64,000 nucleotides of DNA from Rhodobacteraceae bacterium HTCC2150 (GTDB lineage: Bacteria; Pseudomonadota; Alphaproteobacteria; Rhodobacterales; Rhodobacteraceae): positions 62,001 through 126,000 of the forward strand of contig AAXZ01000001.1 of NCBI GenBank assembly GCA_000169395.1, read 5' to 3'. The position numbers were made by a program, and so were the translations under genes. Below are positions 35,392 to 44,529 of the stretch, piece by piece; position 1 is the stretch's first letter; the number at the start of each line of letters is the position of its first letter. Below the pieces are notes generated by a model. It was not told the DNA's origin and ran no database searches. It saw only the letters and a list, made by a program, of their open reading frames with translations.

Positions 35392-36870
35392 TCAGCGTGG
35401 TTGAAAGGGGCTGGCGAGCGGCTCGTCAGATGTGTTGATCCAAACGGTCTTTGGGCGGGTGTAATCATAGACTGCTTGAAAACCAGCCTCGCGACCAAAG
35501 CCGGATGTTTTCATGCCACCAAATTCGGCGACAGGTGAAATTGCGCGATAGGTATTCACCCACACGATGCCAGCCTTGATGCGTTTTGACATCCGTAAAC
35601 TACGCGCAGAATCGCGGGTAAAAATGCCAGCCGCAAGGCCGTGAACAGTGTCATTTGCCAGTGTTAGAGCCTCATTTTCGTCCTTAAAGCGTTGCACAGA
35701 CAAAACGGGGCCAAACAATTCTGTATCCACAATTGTCATGTCCTGTCGTGGGCATTCGATGATCGTTGGTTCAAAATACAGACCTGGTAAATCTGGTCGC
35801 TTGCCGCCTGTCAGAACCTTGCCACCCTCTTGTTCAGCCAAGGCCACTTGATGCGTGATGTGATCCATTTGCCCTTGTGTACAGAGCGGACCCATTTCGG
35901 TTTCATCTGCCTGTGGGTCACCAATTTTGATGCCTTTGGCAATTTTGACCATCCGCTCCAGGAACTCGTCCGCAATGTCCTCGTGCAGATACAGGCGCGA
36001 ACCAGCAACACAAGATTGACCAGACGCCGCGAAAATGCCCGCAACCGATCCGTTTACCGCGCTTTCGATATTTGCATCATCAAAAACGATAAAGGGTGAT
36101 TTACCGCCCAGTTCCAGCGACACTTCTGCAAAGTTTTCAGCCGTGTTTCGGATCACGTGACCCGCGGAAATTGGACCACCCGTAAAGGACACGCGCGACA
36201 CCAAAGGATGCGATGTCAGAACTCGGCCGCAAGGGTCACCATGTCCAGTGACAACATTCACAACGCCGTCAGGAATTCCGGCCTGCGCGATCAATTTGGC
36301 AAATTCCAAAATCGGCGCGGATGCATGTTCTGACGCTTTTATAACCACTGTGTTACCCGCCGCCAAAGCAGGGGCAATTTTGGCCGCCGTCAAAAACAAT
36401 TGAGAATTCCATGGAACAACCGCCGCAATAACGCCCAACGGTTCGCGGTTGGTAAAGACAAACATATCTGGTTTATCGATCGGCAAGGTTTCACCGTTGA
36501 TCTTGTCGGCAGCACCCGCAAAGAAATGGAAATATTCGGCGATGTATGCCGCTTGCCATTTCGTTTCCTTAAACATCTTGCCCGTGTCACGGGTTTCAAT
36601 GCGGCCCATAGTTTCAGAATTTTCGGCCAACAAATCGCCCAGCGCGCGCAAACATTTGCCGCGTTCTGTTGCGCTCATTGAACTCCATGGTCCGTCGTTA
36701 AATGCCGCATCAGCGACGCGCACAGCACGATCAACGTCGTCTGCGGTTGCTTCTGGAACCGTTGACCACAAATTTCCAGTTGCTGGTTCAAAGCTGTCAA
36801 AGCGCGCGCCGTCGCTGGCCTCGACCCATTCGCCGTTGATCAACATTTTATATTCAGTGATATCGCTCAT
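35392..36870 (-). CDS. NAD(P)-dependent aldehyde dehydrogenase
   Basis: This 492-residue enzyme oxidises an aldehyde to its acid. The general base glutamate is in SLELGGKSPFIVF and the catalytic cysteine in GQSCVAGSRLY; the cofactor region AAVVPWNSQLFLTAAKIAPA is present. It is the first gene of the operon and lies divergent from the LysR regulator. GGGGA is six bases from the ATG at 36870, favouring that start over the ATG at 36876. It is not assigned as betaine-aldehyde dehydrogenase because it is transcribed with the LLM/DUF1185 genes rather than with betA. Confidence 0.9.
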   Translation of the reverse strand: MSDITEYKMLINGEWVEASDGARFDSFEPATGNLWSTVPEATADDVDRAVRVADAAFNDGPWSSMSATERGKCLRALGDLLAENSETMGRIETRDTGKMFKETKWQAAYIAEYFHFFAGAADKINGETLPIDKPDMFVFTNREPLGVIAAVVPWNSQLFLTAAKIAPALAAGNTVVIKASEHASAPILEFAKLIAQAGIPDGVVNVVTGHGDPCGRVLTSHPLVSRVSFTGGPISAGHVIRNTAENFAEVSLELGGKSPFIVFDDANIESAVNGSVAGIFAASGQSCVAGSRLYLHEDIADEFLERMVKIAKGIKIGDPQADETEMGPLCTQGQMDHITHQVALAEQEGGKVLTGGKRPDLPGLYFEPTIIECPRQDMTIVDTELFGPVLSVQRFKDENEALTLANDTVHGLAAGIFTRDSARSLRMSKRIKAGIVWVNTYRAISPVAEFGGMKTSGFGREAGFQAVYDYTRPKTVWINTSDEPLASPFQPR

Positions 36871-36938
36871 GATCATTCCCCTTTTGCAAAGTTTTAGCGC
36901 GGCAAATGACTTTTTAAAATCAAATTATTATGTATAGT

Positions 36939-36950
36939 AAATTCGAATTT
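36939..36950. promoter_or_regulatory. Candidate LysR operator
   Basis: AAATTCGAATTT is a perfect 12-bp palindrome in the 96-base gap between the divergent aldehyde dehydrogenase and LysR genes, 17 bases before the regulator start. The position suits autoregulation and activation of the operon; binding is inferred. Confidence 0.4.
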
Positions 36951-36966
36951 GTCGAAGTGTGAGAAT

Positions 36967-37809
36967 ATGAACCTAACAGCCCTACAAACCTTTTTGGCCA
37001 TCGTCGAAACAGGCAGCCTTGTTCGCGCGTCGGATCGCCTGAACGTAACGCAATCAACTGTGACCGCACGGCTTAAGTCGTTAGAGGATGAAATTGGGCA
37101 GGTACTGATCACGCGTCAGAAATCTGGTGCTGTTATGACAGCGGCCGGCGGGCGATTGAAAAGATACGCCGAAACGATGATGGATCTTTGGCGGCAAGCA
37201 CAGCAAGAAACATCATTACCAAACGATCTTAGCGGCATGTGCAACATCGGGTGCCATACGGATTTGTGGTTCGGTTTTGGCCAAAGGATTTTTGACAACA
37301 TCCGCGTTACGCAACCATCCGTCGCCCTGTCGATTTGGCAAGGCAGCGCGGGGGAGTTATCCAGTTGGTTACGGGACGGATTGGTAGATATGACAATAAC
37401 CTACCAACCCACCCCAACGGGCAATCAATCAGTGCATGCTTTGCCGCTGGATCGTTTGATCTTGGTATCAACCGAGCCCGATACCCCAACCCATTTTAAT
37501 CCAGACTATGTATTTGTTGAATCTGGTGAGGAATTTGGCCGCGAACATGCCGCAGCTTATGCCGATGCAGGCACCGCACGATTGACCTTTGGCACAGCAA
37601 CGCTCGGTCTTGCGCATATTTTAACACACGGCGGTTCGGCCTATTTGCCGGAACGAATTTGTCAAAAGGAATTGAAGGATCAGTCACTTTTCCACGTCAA
37701 AGCACCAGAATTTTCGCGCCGTTCTTTCGTTGTCGTTAATGAAAACGAGGCCGTGCGTTGGCCTTGGTTGGCCAACGCTTTGTCTGAATTAACGCGCAAT
37801 TCCGTTTAA
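36967..37809 (+). CDS. LysR-family transcriptional regulator
   Basis: This 280-residue regulator has the N-terminal winged HTH ([20 protein letters not shown] then [19 protein letters not shown]) and a C-terminal inducer-binding domain. LysR proteins usually control a divergent operon in response to a pathway intermediate, so this one probably regulates the five-gene catabolic operon. Two starts are possible, 36949 and 36967; the later one matches the usual opening MNLTALQTF. Its stop overlaps the betA stop by four bases on the opposite strand. Confidence 0.88.
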   Translation: MNLTALQTFLAIVETGSLVRASDRLNVTQSTVTARLKSLEDEIGQVLITRQKSGAVMTAAGGRLKRYAETMMDLWRQAQQETSLPNDLSGMCNIGCHTDLWFGFGQRIFDNIRVTQPSVALSIWQGSAGELSSWLRDGLVDMTITYQPTPTGNQSVHALPLDRLILVSTEPDTPTHFNPDYVFVESGEEFGREHAAAYADAGTARLTFGTATLGLAHILTHGGSAYLPERICQKELKDQSLFHVKAPEFSRRSFVVVNENEAVRWPWLANALSELTRNSV

Positions 37810-39470
37810 CGCTGTGATGTTTTCCAATTCGGATTGATCCAAGGTTGCGCATTCGATTTGGCCAACATGCCATCGCCTAAAATGTGATCTGCTGCCTTTT
37901 CGCCAACCATAATTGACGGCCCGTTTAGGTTTCCGTTTGTGATACGTGGGAAAATTGAACTGTCCACGACGCGCAAATCTTTCACGCCAATCACCCGCGT
38001 TTCGGGATCAACCACCGCCATAGGATCGTCAATCGCACCCATCTTGCAGGTACCGCAGGGATGGTAGGCACTTTCTACGTGCTCCTTGATGAAGCTGTCC
38101 AATTCATCATCGGTTTGTAGATCCGCCCCTGGCTGAATTTCTTTCCCTGCAAATTTTGCAAACGCTTTTTGACCAAAGATTTCACGGGTTAATCGAATGC
38201 ACTGTCTGAAATCACGCCAGTCATTGGGATGAGACATATAGTTAAACAGGATTTTGGGTGCCGCCTTTGGATGGTTTGAACGCAATGTAACTGACCCCCG
38301 AGAAGGCGAACGCATAGGCCCAGTGTGCGCCTGAAATCCATGCCCTTCGGCAGCGGCCTTGCCATCATAGCGAACCGCAATGGGCAAGAAGTGATACTGA
38401 ATATCGGGATATTCAACACCCGCATCCGAACGGATGAACGCCGCACTTTCAAATTGGTTCGATGCACCAAGCCCAGTTTTTAGGAACAACCAACGCGCGC
38501 CAATGATGGCCTTAGATACCCAGTTCCAATAACGATACAGCGTGATCGGCAGCAAAGATTTGATCTGAATATACAGCTCAAGATGATCTTGCAGATTTTG
38601 CCCAACGCCTGGGCGATCAGCGACAACCTTTATCCCGTGTTCTTTCAAGTGATCGGCCGGTCCAATACCCGACAGCATCAGAATTTTCGGCGAATTGATG
38701 GATGACGCCGAAAGGATAACTTCACGGCTTGCACGAACGATCTGGGTTTGGTTTCCATTGGCGATTTCAACCCCTGTTGCACAGCCATCTTCTATGACAA
38801 CCTTTTTCACAAAGCCCCTTATTAGGGTCACATTTTCCCTTTTTAACGCGGTGCGCAGATAAGCATTAGCCGCCGACCAACGACGCCCTTCATAAACGGT
38901 TTGCTCCATCGGGCCAAAACCTTCTTGCTGTTCACCATTGTAGTCTTTGGTAACAGGATAACCCGCCTCAGCGCCCGCTTTAACAAAGGCTTTGAATAAG
39001 GGGTTTAATCGGGGGCCGCGACTGATATGAAGGGGGCCCTTGCGGCCGCGCCAAGCAGGGTCGCCACCGTGACCACCGCTGCGCCAATTTTCCATCCGTT
39101 TGTAATATGGCAATACGTCGGCATAGGACCACCCATTTGCACCAGACGCCTGCCAGTGATCAAAGTCACGCGCATGACCCCGAACATAAACCATGCCATT
39201 GATCGATGATGAACCTCCGATAACTTTGCCACGGGGGGTGGCCAATGATCGATTGTCCAAATGTGGCTCTGGCTCGGTGCTATACCCCCAATCATACCGC
39301 GACATGTTCATGGGGTATGACAAGGCAGCGGGCATTTGAATGAGTGGCCCTGCATCGGTGCCACCAAATTCAATGACAGCAACGGTGTATTTTCCATTTT
39401 CCGACAAACGATATGCCAAAGCGCAACCCGCGGACCCCGCACCAACAATTACAAAATCATATTCCATCAT
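37806..39470 (-). CDS. betA: Choline dehydrogenase (GMC oxidoreductase)
   Basis: This 554-residue FAD enzyme fits choline dehydrogenase, which oxidises choline to betaine aldehyde at the membrane. It has the FAD motif VGAGSAG at residues 9-15, the GMC signature [20 protein letters not shown] and the C-terminal [10 protein letters not shown] plus [17 protein letters not shown] segments with the catalytic histidine. The length equals that of BetA. It lies downstream of the choline-sulfatase gene on the same strand after 117 bases; betB and betI are not in this window. Confidence 0.88.
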   Translation of the reverse strand: MMEYDFVIVGAGSAGCALAYRLSENGKYTVAVIEFGGTDAGPLIQMPAALSYPMNMSRYDWGYSTEPEPHLDNRSLATPRGKVIGGSSSINGMVYVRGHARDFDHWQASGANGWSYADVLPYYKRMENWRSGGHGGDPAWRGRKGPLHISRGPRLNPLFKAFVKAGAEAGYPVTKDYNGEQQEGFGPMEQTVYEGRRWSAANAYLRTALKRENVTLIRGFVKKVVIEDGCATGVEIANGNQTQIVRASREVILSASSINSPKILMLSGIGPADHLKEHGIKVVADRPGVGQNLQDHLELYIQIKSLLPITLYRYWNWVSKAIIGARWLFLKTGLGASNQFESAAFIRSDAGVEYPDIQYHFLPIAVRYDGKAAAEGHGFQAHTGPMRSPSRGSVTLRSNHPKAAPKILFNYMSHPNDWRDFRQCIRLTREIFGQKAFAKFAGKEIQPGADLQTDDELDSFIKEHVESAYHPCGTCKMGAIDDPMAVVDPETRVIGVKDLRVVDSSIFPRITNGNLNGPSIMVGEKAADHILGDGMLAKSNAQPWINPNWKTSQR

Positions 39471-39587
39471 TCATCTTTCGTTTTTCCGAGCCGAAGGCGA
39501 GGCCGGGCCCAACTATTTTGGTGTTGCGTAGCAATGGTCAAATAGGCGGGAGAGCCCCCTTTCGGTTTCAAGACCATTGCCGTCTGA

Positions 39588-41096
39588 TTATTCGCCGCGT
39601 GGAAATCTTTTGTCGTTTTCCAGATTGTCCAAATTCATGTGGTTACGCATGTAGCGTTTGCTGGCTTTTTGCAGAGGCTGGTAATCCCAAGGGTAATAAT
39701 CGCCATTGCGCAACGCTTCATAAACCACCCATCGCCGCGCCTGACTTTCACGCACTTGTCCGTCAAATGCATCTAAGTTCCAACGAGCCTCTGATTTAGC
39801 ACGCAGGCTGGTCACGGTTCCTTGGTGGGCGGGCTCTTCTGCCAAATTCGTCAATTCATGGGGATCATCATCCAGATTGAACAACTGATCCGGATCAAGT
39901 GCACAGCGATTGTATTTCCACGGACCATATCGCAATGACACCATTGGCGCATAAGAGGCCTCGGCGGCGTATTCCATGGCCACAGGGGTATCACGGCTGC
40001 CACCTTGACCAAGGGGTACAAGACTTTCACCCTGCACCCAAGGCATCACCTCATCCATGGATACACCCGCCAAATCGCACAGCGTCGGGGCCACATCAAT
40101 GTTGGAAACCGGCGTTGTGACCAAACCCGGTGCCATTTCTGGTGCAGCGATCATAAATGGTACCCGCGCGGCACCCTCAAAGAATGACATCTTGAACCAC
40201 AAGCCGCGCTCACCCAGCATGTCGCCATGATCTGAGACAAACAAAATGATGGCGTCTTGGCGGGTTGTTTCCAACGCCTCCATCACTTCGCCGATCTTGC
40301 CGTCCAGATAACTGATATTCGCAAAATACGCCCTGCGCGAATTTTTGATGTCGTCTTCTGTGATGTTAAAAGCGCGCCAGTCATTGGCGTCAAAAATGCG
40401 TTTGGAATGGTTGTCGTGATCCTCATAATCCATGGCAGGAACATCCGGCAAAAGATGTTCACAATCCTCATACAAGTCCCAATATTTGCGCCGTGCCACA
40501 TAAGGATCATGCGGGTGGGTAAAACTGACGGTCAAACACCAAGGGCGCGTATCACCGCCGCGAGCCAAATCATAAACCTTGCGCGTGGCATTATAGGCGA
40601 CCTCATCGTCGTATTCCATTTGATTGGAAATTTCTCCAACACCCGCGCCTGTTACGGACCCCATGTTGTGATACCACCACTCAATACGTTCGCCAGGTTT
40701 GCGATAGTCTGGTGTCCACCCGAAATCGGCGGGATAAATGTCTGTGGTCAGACGTTCCTCAAATCCGTGCATCTGATCCGGCCCAACAAAGTGCATCTTT
40801 CCTGACAAACAGGTTTGATACCCCGCACGCCGCAAATGATGCGCATAGGTGGGAATGTTCGAGGCGAATTCGGCAGCATTGTCATAAACGCGGCTAAGAC
40901 TTGGCAAAAGGCCAGACATAAATGAGGCGCGCCCAGGCGCACAAAGTGGCGAGGCCGTATAAGCATTTTTAAAACGCGTCGATCGCGCAGCCAGCTTTTT
41001 GAGATTGGGCGCGTGTAACCAGTCGGCCGGCCCATCGGGAAAGAAGGTGCCGTTCAACTGGTCGACCATAAAGATCAATATATTTGGTTTGGACAT
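39588..41096 (-). CDS. betC: Choline-sulfatase
   Basis: This 502-residue sulfatase hydrolyses choline-O-sulfate to choline and sulfate. The formylglycine motif C-x-P-x-R is CAPGR with Cys52, preceded by metal ligands in ILIFMVDQLNG. A family-specific C-terminal region with WNLDAFDGQVRESQARR follows. It lacks a signal peptide, as do cytoplasmic choline-sulfatases. GAGG lies five bases before the ATG. With betA directly downstream, the pair would turn choline sulfate into betaine aldehyde. A long inverted repeat in the promoter region may be an operator. Confidence 0.92.
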   Translation of the reverse strand: MSKPNILIFMVDQLNGTFFPDGPADWLHAPNLKKLAARSTRFKNAYTASPLCAPGRASFMSGLLPSLSRVYDNAAEFASNIPTYAHHLRRAGYQTCLSGKMHFVGPDQMHGFEERLTTDIYPADFGWTPDYRKPGERIEWWYHNMGSVTGAGVGEISNQMEYDDEVAYNATRKVYDLARGGDTRPWCLTVSFTHPHDPYVARRKYWDLYEDCEHLLPDVPAMDYEDHDNHSKRIFDANDWRAFNITEDDIKNSRRAYFANISYLDGKIGEVMEALETTRQDAIILFVSDHGDMLGERGLWFKMSFFEGAARVPFMIAAPEMAPGLVTTPVSNIDVAPTLCDLAGVSMDEVMPWVQGESLVPLGQGGSRDTPVAMEYAAEASYAPMVSLRYGPWKYNRCALDPDQLFNLDDDPHELTNLAEEPAHQGTVTSLRAKSEARWNLDAFDGQVRESQARRWVVYEALRNGDYYPWDYQPLQKASKRYMRNHMNLDNLENDKRFPRGE

Positions 41097-41131
41097 TGGT
41101 GCCTCGTGCCTGAAGATCAGGCATGAGATTA

Positions 41132-41161
41132 TTTTTTATTAACTCACCAGTCAATAAAAAA
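41132..41161 (-). promoter_or_regulatory. Long inverted repeat in the betC promoter region
   Basis: TTTTTTATTAACT (41132-41144) and AGTCAATAAAAAA (41149-41161) are 13-base arms with one mismatch around a four-base spacer. On the minus strand the core reads TTGACTGGTGAGTTAA, a size and symmetry that suit a TetR-type repressor such as BetI. It lies 36 bases before the betC start. Confidence 0.5.
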
Positions 41162-41186
41162 TACCATCTGAATTTTTCGTGGTGTT

Positions 41187-41657
41187 TTACAGCTTTATTG
41201 CTCGCGCGGCGGCAACGTCATCTGGATCCCAATTTTCGAATCCATCAGTCAAATTGTGCAATTCTTTGACCAAAGAATCACCTTCTTGCATTTCAGATTC
41301 GCTGAATTCGCCGCTTGATCGCGCAAAGAATCCCATGGATCGATCCATAGGAGAGCCCTCTGAAACCGCAAATCCATAATTTAGGCCAAATTTTGCAGCC
41401 GCGGCGAAAACACCCTCTGAATCTTCTTTAGCTAGGCTTGACCAAGTGCAATAACCAGTGTTTTGAAGGCCCCAACGCACCGTTGGGTCAACCATAACAA
41501 GGGCGTTCTTTGTGTAATAATCCTGCCATTCTTGAGGATATGTTTGATAAAGTAAGCTAGGGTTGTTAAAACGAATCCGTACGCCGATTGCAAATTTCCA
41601 ATCGTGTTCTACAACTATACGTTGCAAAAGGTTTGTTATTTTTGCATCAAGTGTCAT
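41187..41657 (-). CDS. Autoinducer-binding-domain protein without HTH
   Basis: This 156-residue protein is only the N-terminal ligand-binding half of a LuxR regulator, with the usual spacing YPQEWQDYYTKNALVMVDPT and a following tryptophan in CTWSSL. The C-terminal DNA-binding helix-turn-helix is absent. It could buffer acyl-homoserine lactone, or form inactive heterodimers with the LuxR proteins encoded beside it, as known LuxR decoys do. It is divergent from luxR-1 with a 54-base gap. Truncation by mutation is possible, but no HTH remnant follows the stop on this strand. Confidence 0.75.
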   Translation of the reverse strand: MTLDAKITNLLQRIVVEHDWKFAIGVRIRFNNPSLLYQTYPQEWQDYYTKNALVMVDPTVRWGLQNTGYCTWSSLAKEDSEGVFAAAAKFGLNYGFAVSEGSPMDRSMGFFARSSGEFSESEMQEGDSLVKELHNLTDGFENWDPDDVAAARAIKL

Positions 41658-41711
41658 GGTAACCGCCCTGTTTGGGTATAAATTTAGCTTACAAGGACAT
41701 TAAAGTCTATC

Positions 41712-42323
41712 GTGCAACTGAATACTTGGACACCATTTTACGCAAGTTTGGCCCCTGCTGGATTCTATGTTGCTGCACGGCTTGGGTTTTATGCCCCCGA
41801 GGAAGAGATTAATTCTTTTCCTCAGGCGTGGGTAGATCATTACACCGTAATGGGTTTGGCCGTCCAAGATCCGTTTATGCGGTGGGTTTATCAAAACGAA
41901 GGCACGGTTCGGTGGTCGGAACTTGACCTGCCTGATCCTGCGGGCGTTCAACAAGCGTATATCGAACACAACTTGCGTTATGGTTGTCTGGTATCGGTGC
42001 TTGATGCCCTTAGTGGCGCCCCTACGCGCAGTTTTGGCATATTCGCGCGCAATGATCGTGAGTTCAAAACATCCGAACTTGCAAAGCTTCAACAATCCTT
42101 ACGCGGCGCTAAGCCCGGAATTGACGACAAACCTGTGTTAACCGAGGCTCAGATTGAGGCTTTGCGTCTTTTGTCTAACGGTAAAAGGTTTAAAGAGATT
42201 GCGCATGAGCTAAATATTTCGGAAAGTGCCGTGAAGGCACGTCTTCGGGCGGCCATGACGAATATCGGCGCAAAAACGGCGACCCAAGCCACATCAAAAG
42301 CGGCGCGATTGGGATTGCTGTAA
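41712..42323 (+). CDS. LuxR-family regulator 1
   Basis: This 203-residue regulator has an autoinducer-binding domain (FPQAWVDHYTVMGLAVQDPF, then TVRWSEL) and a C-terminal LuxR HTH (LTEAQIEALRLLSNGKRFKE, then LNISESAVKARLRAAMTNIG). The N-terminus is shorter than usual and the start is a GTG at 41712; no longer in-frame start exists nearby. It is the first gene of the plus-strand luxR-luxR-luxI set. Ligand and targets are unknown. Confidence 0.85.
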   Translation: MQLNTWTPFYASLAPAGFYVAARLGFYAPEEEINSFPQAWVDHYTVMGLAVQDPFMRWVYQNEGTVRWSELDLPDPAGVQQAYIEHNLRYGCLVSVLDALSGAPTRSFGIFARNDREFKTSELAKLQQSLRGAKPGIDDKPVLTEAQIEALRLLSNGKRFKEIAHELNISESAVKARLRAAMTNIGAKTATQATSKAARLGLL

Positions 42324-42341
42324 CAGGGACACAAGCAAGCA

Positions 42342-43058
42342 ATGGCAGATGAGCTAACAAAAATCATCGACCTAAGCACGCAGAGCAATACCAGTGACAA
42401 TTACCTGACGTTTATCGATCAACTTTGCGAACACATGGATTTCGATTTCGCATCTTACGCCACAATGAGTCCGGTTACCGGTTCGGTGTTGGGCTATGCA
42501 AATTACCCCGATGAGTGGAAAATGCACTACATGCGGATGAATTTGCATCGGGTTGATCCAACCATTCACCAATCCGCCCGCAGCATCGCCCCAGTTGATT
42601 GGACAAGGCTAAGCCGCGGCGAAAGTTTCAATTCAGTTTTCTACCGCGCAAATGATTTTGGTTTAACTGATCAGGGTTTGACCGTTCCCGTACGCGGCCC
42701 GTTCGGTGATGTGGGCTTGCTAAGCGTTACGCGGTCTTGTTCTGAACGCGAATGGAAGCTTCTTACACGGGATAAAATCAGCGAACTTCAAATGGCTGCG
42801 GTTCATTTACATGATTCGGTTATGCAGTCGGATGTGCTGTCTCGCGCCTTGCGACGCCCTTCTTTATCGGCGCGCGAAACCGAGGTTTTGCAATGGACAG
42901 CTATTGGCAAAACTCAACAGGATATTGGCGATATCCTCAGTATCTCTCATCGGACGGTAGAGGTTCACATGCGCTCGGCGCGTGAAAAACTTGGTGCTTT
43001 GACCACAATTCAGGCCGTTGGTCGTGCCATTGGATATCAGATTATCTACCCCGGATAG
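42342..43058 (+). CDS. LuxR-family regulator 2
   Basis: This 238-residue LuxR regulator has the full autoinducer domain. The ligand residues show the canonical spacing: tryptophan and tyrosine in YPDEWKMHYMRMN, aspartate in RVDPTI and tryptophan in VDWTRL. The HTH is LSARETEVLQWTAIGKTQQD through RTVEVHMRSAREKLGA. It lies 18 bases after luxR-1 and 94 bases before luxI, so it is the likely cognate receptor of the LuxI signal. Confidence 0.9.
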   Translation: MADELTKIIDLSTQSNTSDNYLTFIDQLCEHMDFDFASYATMSPVTGSVLGYANYPDEWKMHYMRMNLHRVDPTIHQSARSIAPVDWTRLSRGESFNSVFYRANDFGLTDQGLTVPVRGPFGDVGLLSVTRSCSEREWKLLTRDKISELQMAAVHLHDSVMQSDVLSRALRRPSLSARETEVLQWTAIGKTQQDIGDILSISHRTVEVHMRSAREKLGALTTIQAVGRAIGYQIIYPG

Positions 43059-43152
43059 GTCTGTTAATAAATTAGCAACACTACGGGATACCCCTAATAG
43101 CAATTTTGTCAGAATTGCGGCCAAAGTAAGGCAGTGACTAGGGGAGACCATC

Positions 43153-43794
43153 ATGATCTATGTTGTAGATTCACTAAATATCCAAGACCACAAAGGTCTT
43201 ATCGACGAAGTATATAAACTAAGAAAGCGTGTATTCCACGACCGGTTGGGATGGGACGTCCAACTTGAAAATGGTCGGGAAATTGACGAGTTTGATCGCC
43301 TTGATCCAGCCTATGTGGTCAGTACTGACCCCAATGGGCGCGTTGTTGGGTGCATGCGTTTGCTGCAAACAACTGGTCCACATATGTTGTCGGACGTGTT
43401 CGCGCCGATTTTGGACGGACAACCACCATTGCGCAGTGTGCTGGCTTGGGAAGCCACGCGTTTCTGTGTCGACATGAACTCATTGGACATAGGTCATGGA
43501 CGTAAGTCTATTTCATACGTAACCAGCGAGGTAATGATTGGTGCGTTTGAATATGCAATGGATGCAGGCATCAAGGATGCTGTGGCCGTGATTGATCCAG
43601 TGATGAACCGGGTGATGAGACGGTCAGGTAACGCACCTTATGACTATTTGGGCTCACCTAAATGCATGGGCAAAGTTACGGCCATGGCGGCGTTAATGGA
43701 TTGTTCCCCTGAAAGGGTGGCAAGCATTCGCGAATTTTCGGGCATCCACCATGATGTGTTTGCACCGGATCTACGTCAAACTGTAGCGGCCTAA
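43153..43794 (+). CDS. luxI: Acyl-homoserine-lactone synthase
   Basis: This 213-residue enzyme makes N-acyl-homoserine lactone from S-adenosylmethionine and acyl-ACP. The conserved LuxI residues are in place: Arg24, Phe28, Trp34, Asp45, Asp48, Arg69, Phe83, Glu100 and Arg103. GGGGAG lies eight bases before the ATG. A weak dyad (TACGGG-ATA-CCCCTA, near 43082-43096) upstream could be a lux box. The acyl chain cannot be deduced. A small hairpin after the stop (43807-43821) might end the transcript. Confidence 0.94.
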   Translation: MIYVVDSLNIQDHKGLIDEVYKLRKRVFHDRLGWDVQLENGREIDEFDRLDPAYVVSTDPNGRVVGCMRLLQTTGPHMLSDVFAPILDGQPPLRSVLAWEATRFCVDMNSLDIGHGRKSISYVTSEVMIGAFEYAMDAGIKDAVAVIDPVMNRVMRRSGNAPYDYLGSPKCMGKVTAMAALMDCSPERVASIREFSGIHHDVFAPDLRQTVAA

Positions 43795-44040
43795 CAACCG
43801 TTATTTGTGAATGAAATTCACTGTTGTGGTTTCATCCAACGTGACAAGTTTTCACCCACGTAACTCACGCGTTGGTGTCTGATGAATTGTGTGTCGGTTA
43901 GCGCTTTTTAGATTATGCGTTTTCCCTAGTACTATGCGCTAATCGGCGACACAATTTGTCTATAAATTGGCTTTGCGCTTGTATATTTGTTGGTTTGACT
44001 TAGGCCGAAACCAATCAAAATTTTACAAGGTGTACGAACG

Positions 44041-44447
44041 TTGACAAAACTTTCTGGACAATGTCTTTGCGGTGAAATTTCATTTCAGGCGGAAGGCGAT
44101 GTTCCTGTCATGGCGAACTGCCATTGTACAGATTATCGAAAATCCACCAGCAGCGCCTTTGCCTCTTTGATGTTTATGAAAGCGGTCGACGTAAAGGTCA
44201 GCGGCACACCTAAAACGTTTCAACATAATTCCAATGCTGGCAGTGTAATGACCAAGCATTTTTGCAATAGCTGCGGCCCACCAATGTTTACCCAGAACTC
44301 CTCTCGCAGAGGCATACTAGGCTTGCGCGCGGGTGTTATTAACGACAGGCGGAATTTGCGCCGGAGGTAAACGCCTACACATCAAGCATAATCAAGGCAA
44401 CAGTGTTAGACGCCACATTGCCCACATTTGAAAAACTGCCTGGTTAG
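44041..44447 (+). pseudogene. Frameshifted GFA-family (Mss4-like) gene
   Basis: The frame from the TTG at 44041 gives a GFA-type zinc protein (GQCLCGEISF, then CHCTDYRKST, FCNSCGPPMF) that ends early at 44370 in a basic tail. From about 44347 the correct C-terminus continues in another frame (AEFAPEVNAYTSSIIKATVL to KLPG) and stops at 44447, so a single-base deletion or two-base insertion has occurred near 44347. One zinc cysteine of the second pair is also replaced by tyrosine. Intact relatives include glutathione-dependent formaldehyde-activating proteins. The gene is probably inactive. Confidence 0.8.
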
Positions 44448-44529
44448 CAGGCAATAGAACAGAACCGGTTTCTGTAACATTCGGCTCCTCCTGCCATTAG
44501 GATGAAAAACCACACACCCAAATAGCGTT

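Noticed and set aside
35392-36870. betB (betaine-aldehyde dehydrogenase) assignment for the aldehyde dehydrogenase
   Set aside because: It is transcribed with the LLM and DUF1185 genes and separated from betA by the LysR gene; generic aldehyde dehydrogenase motifs do not prove the substrate.
43080-43098. lux box upstream of luxI
   Set aside because: The dyad TACGGG-ATA-CCCCTA is short and imperfect; it is too weak to list as a separate site.
44458-44474. Terminator after the small HlyD gene
   Set aside because: A short dyad (ACAGAA...TTCTGT) is present, but no T-run follows on the minus strand.
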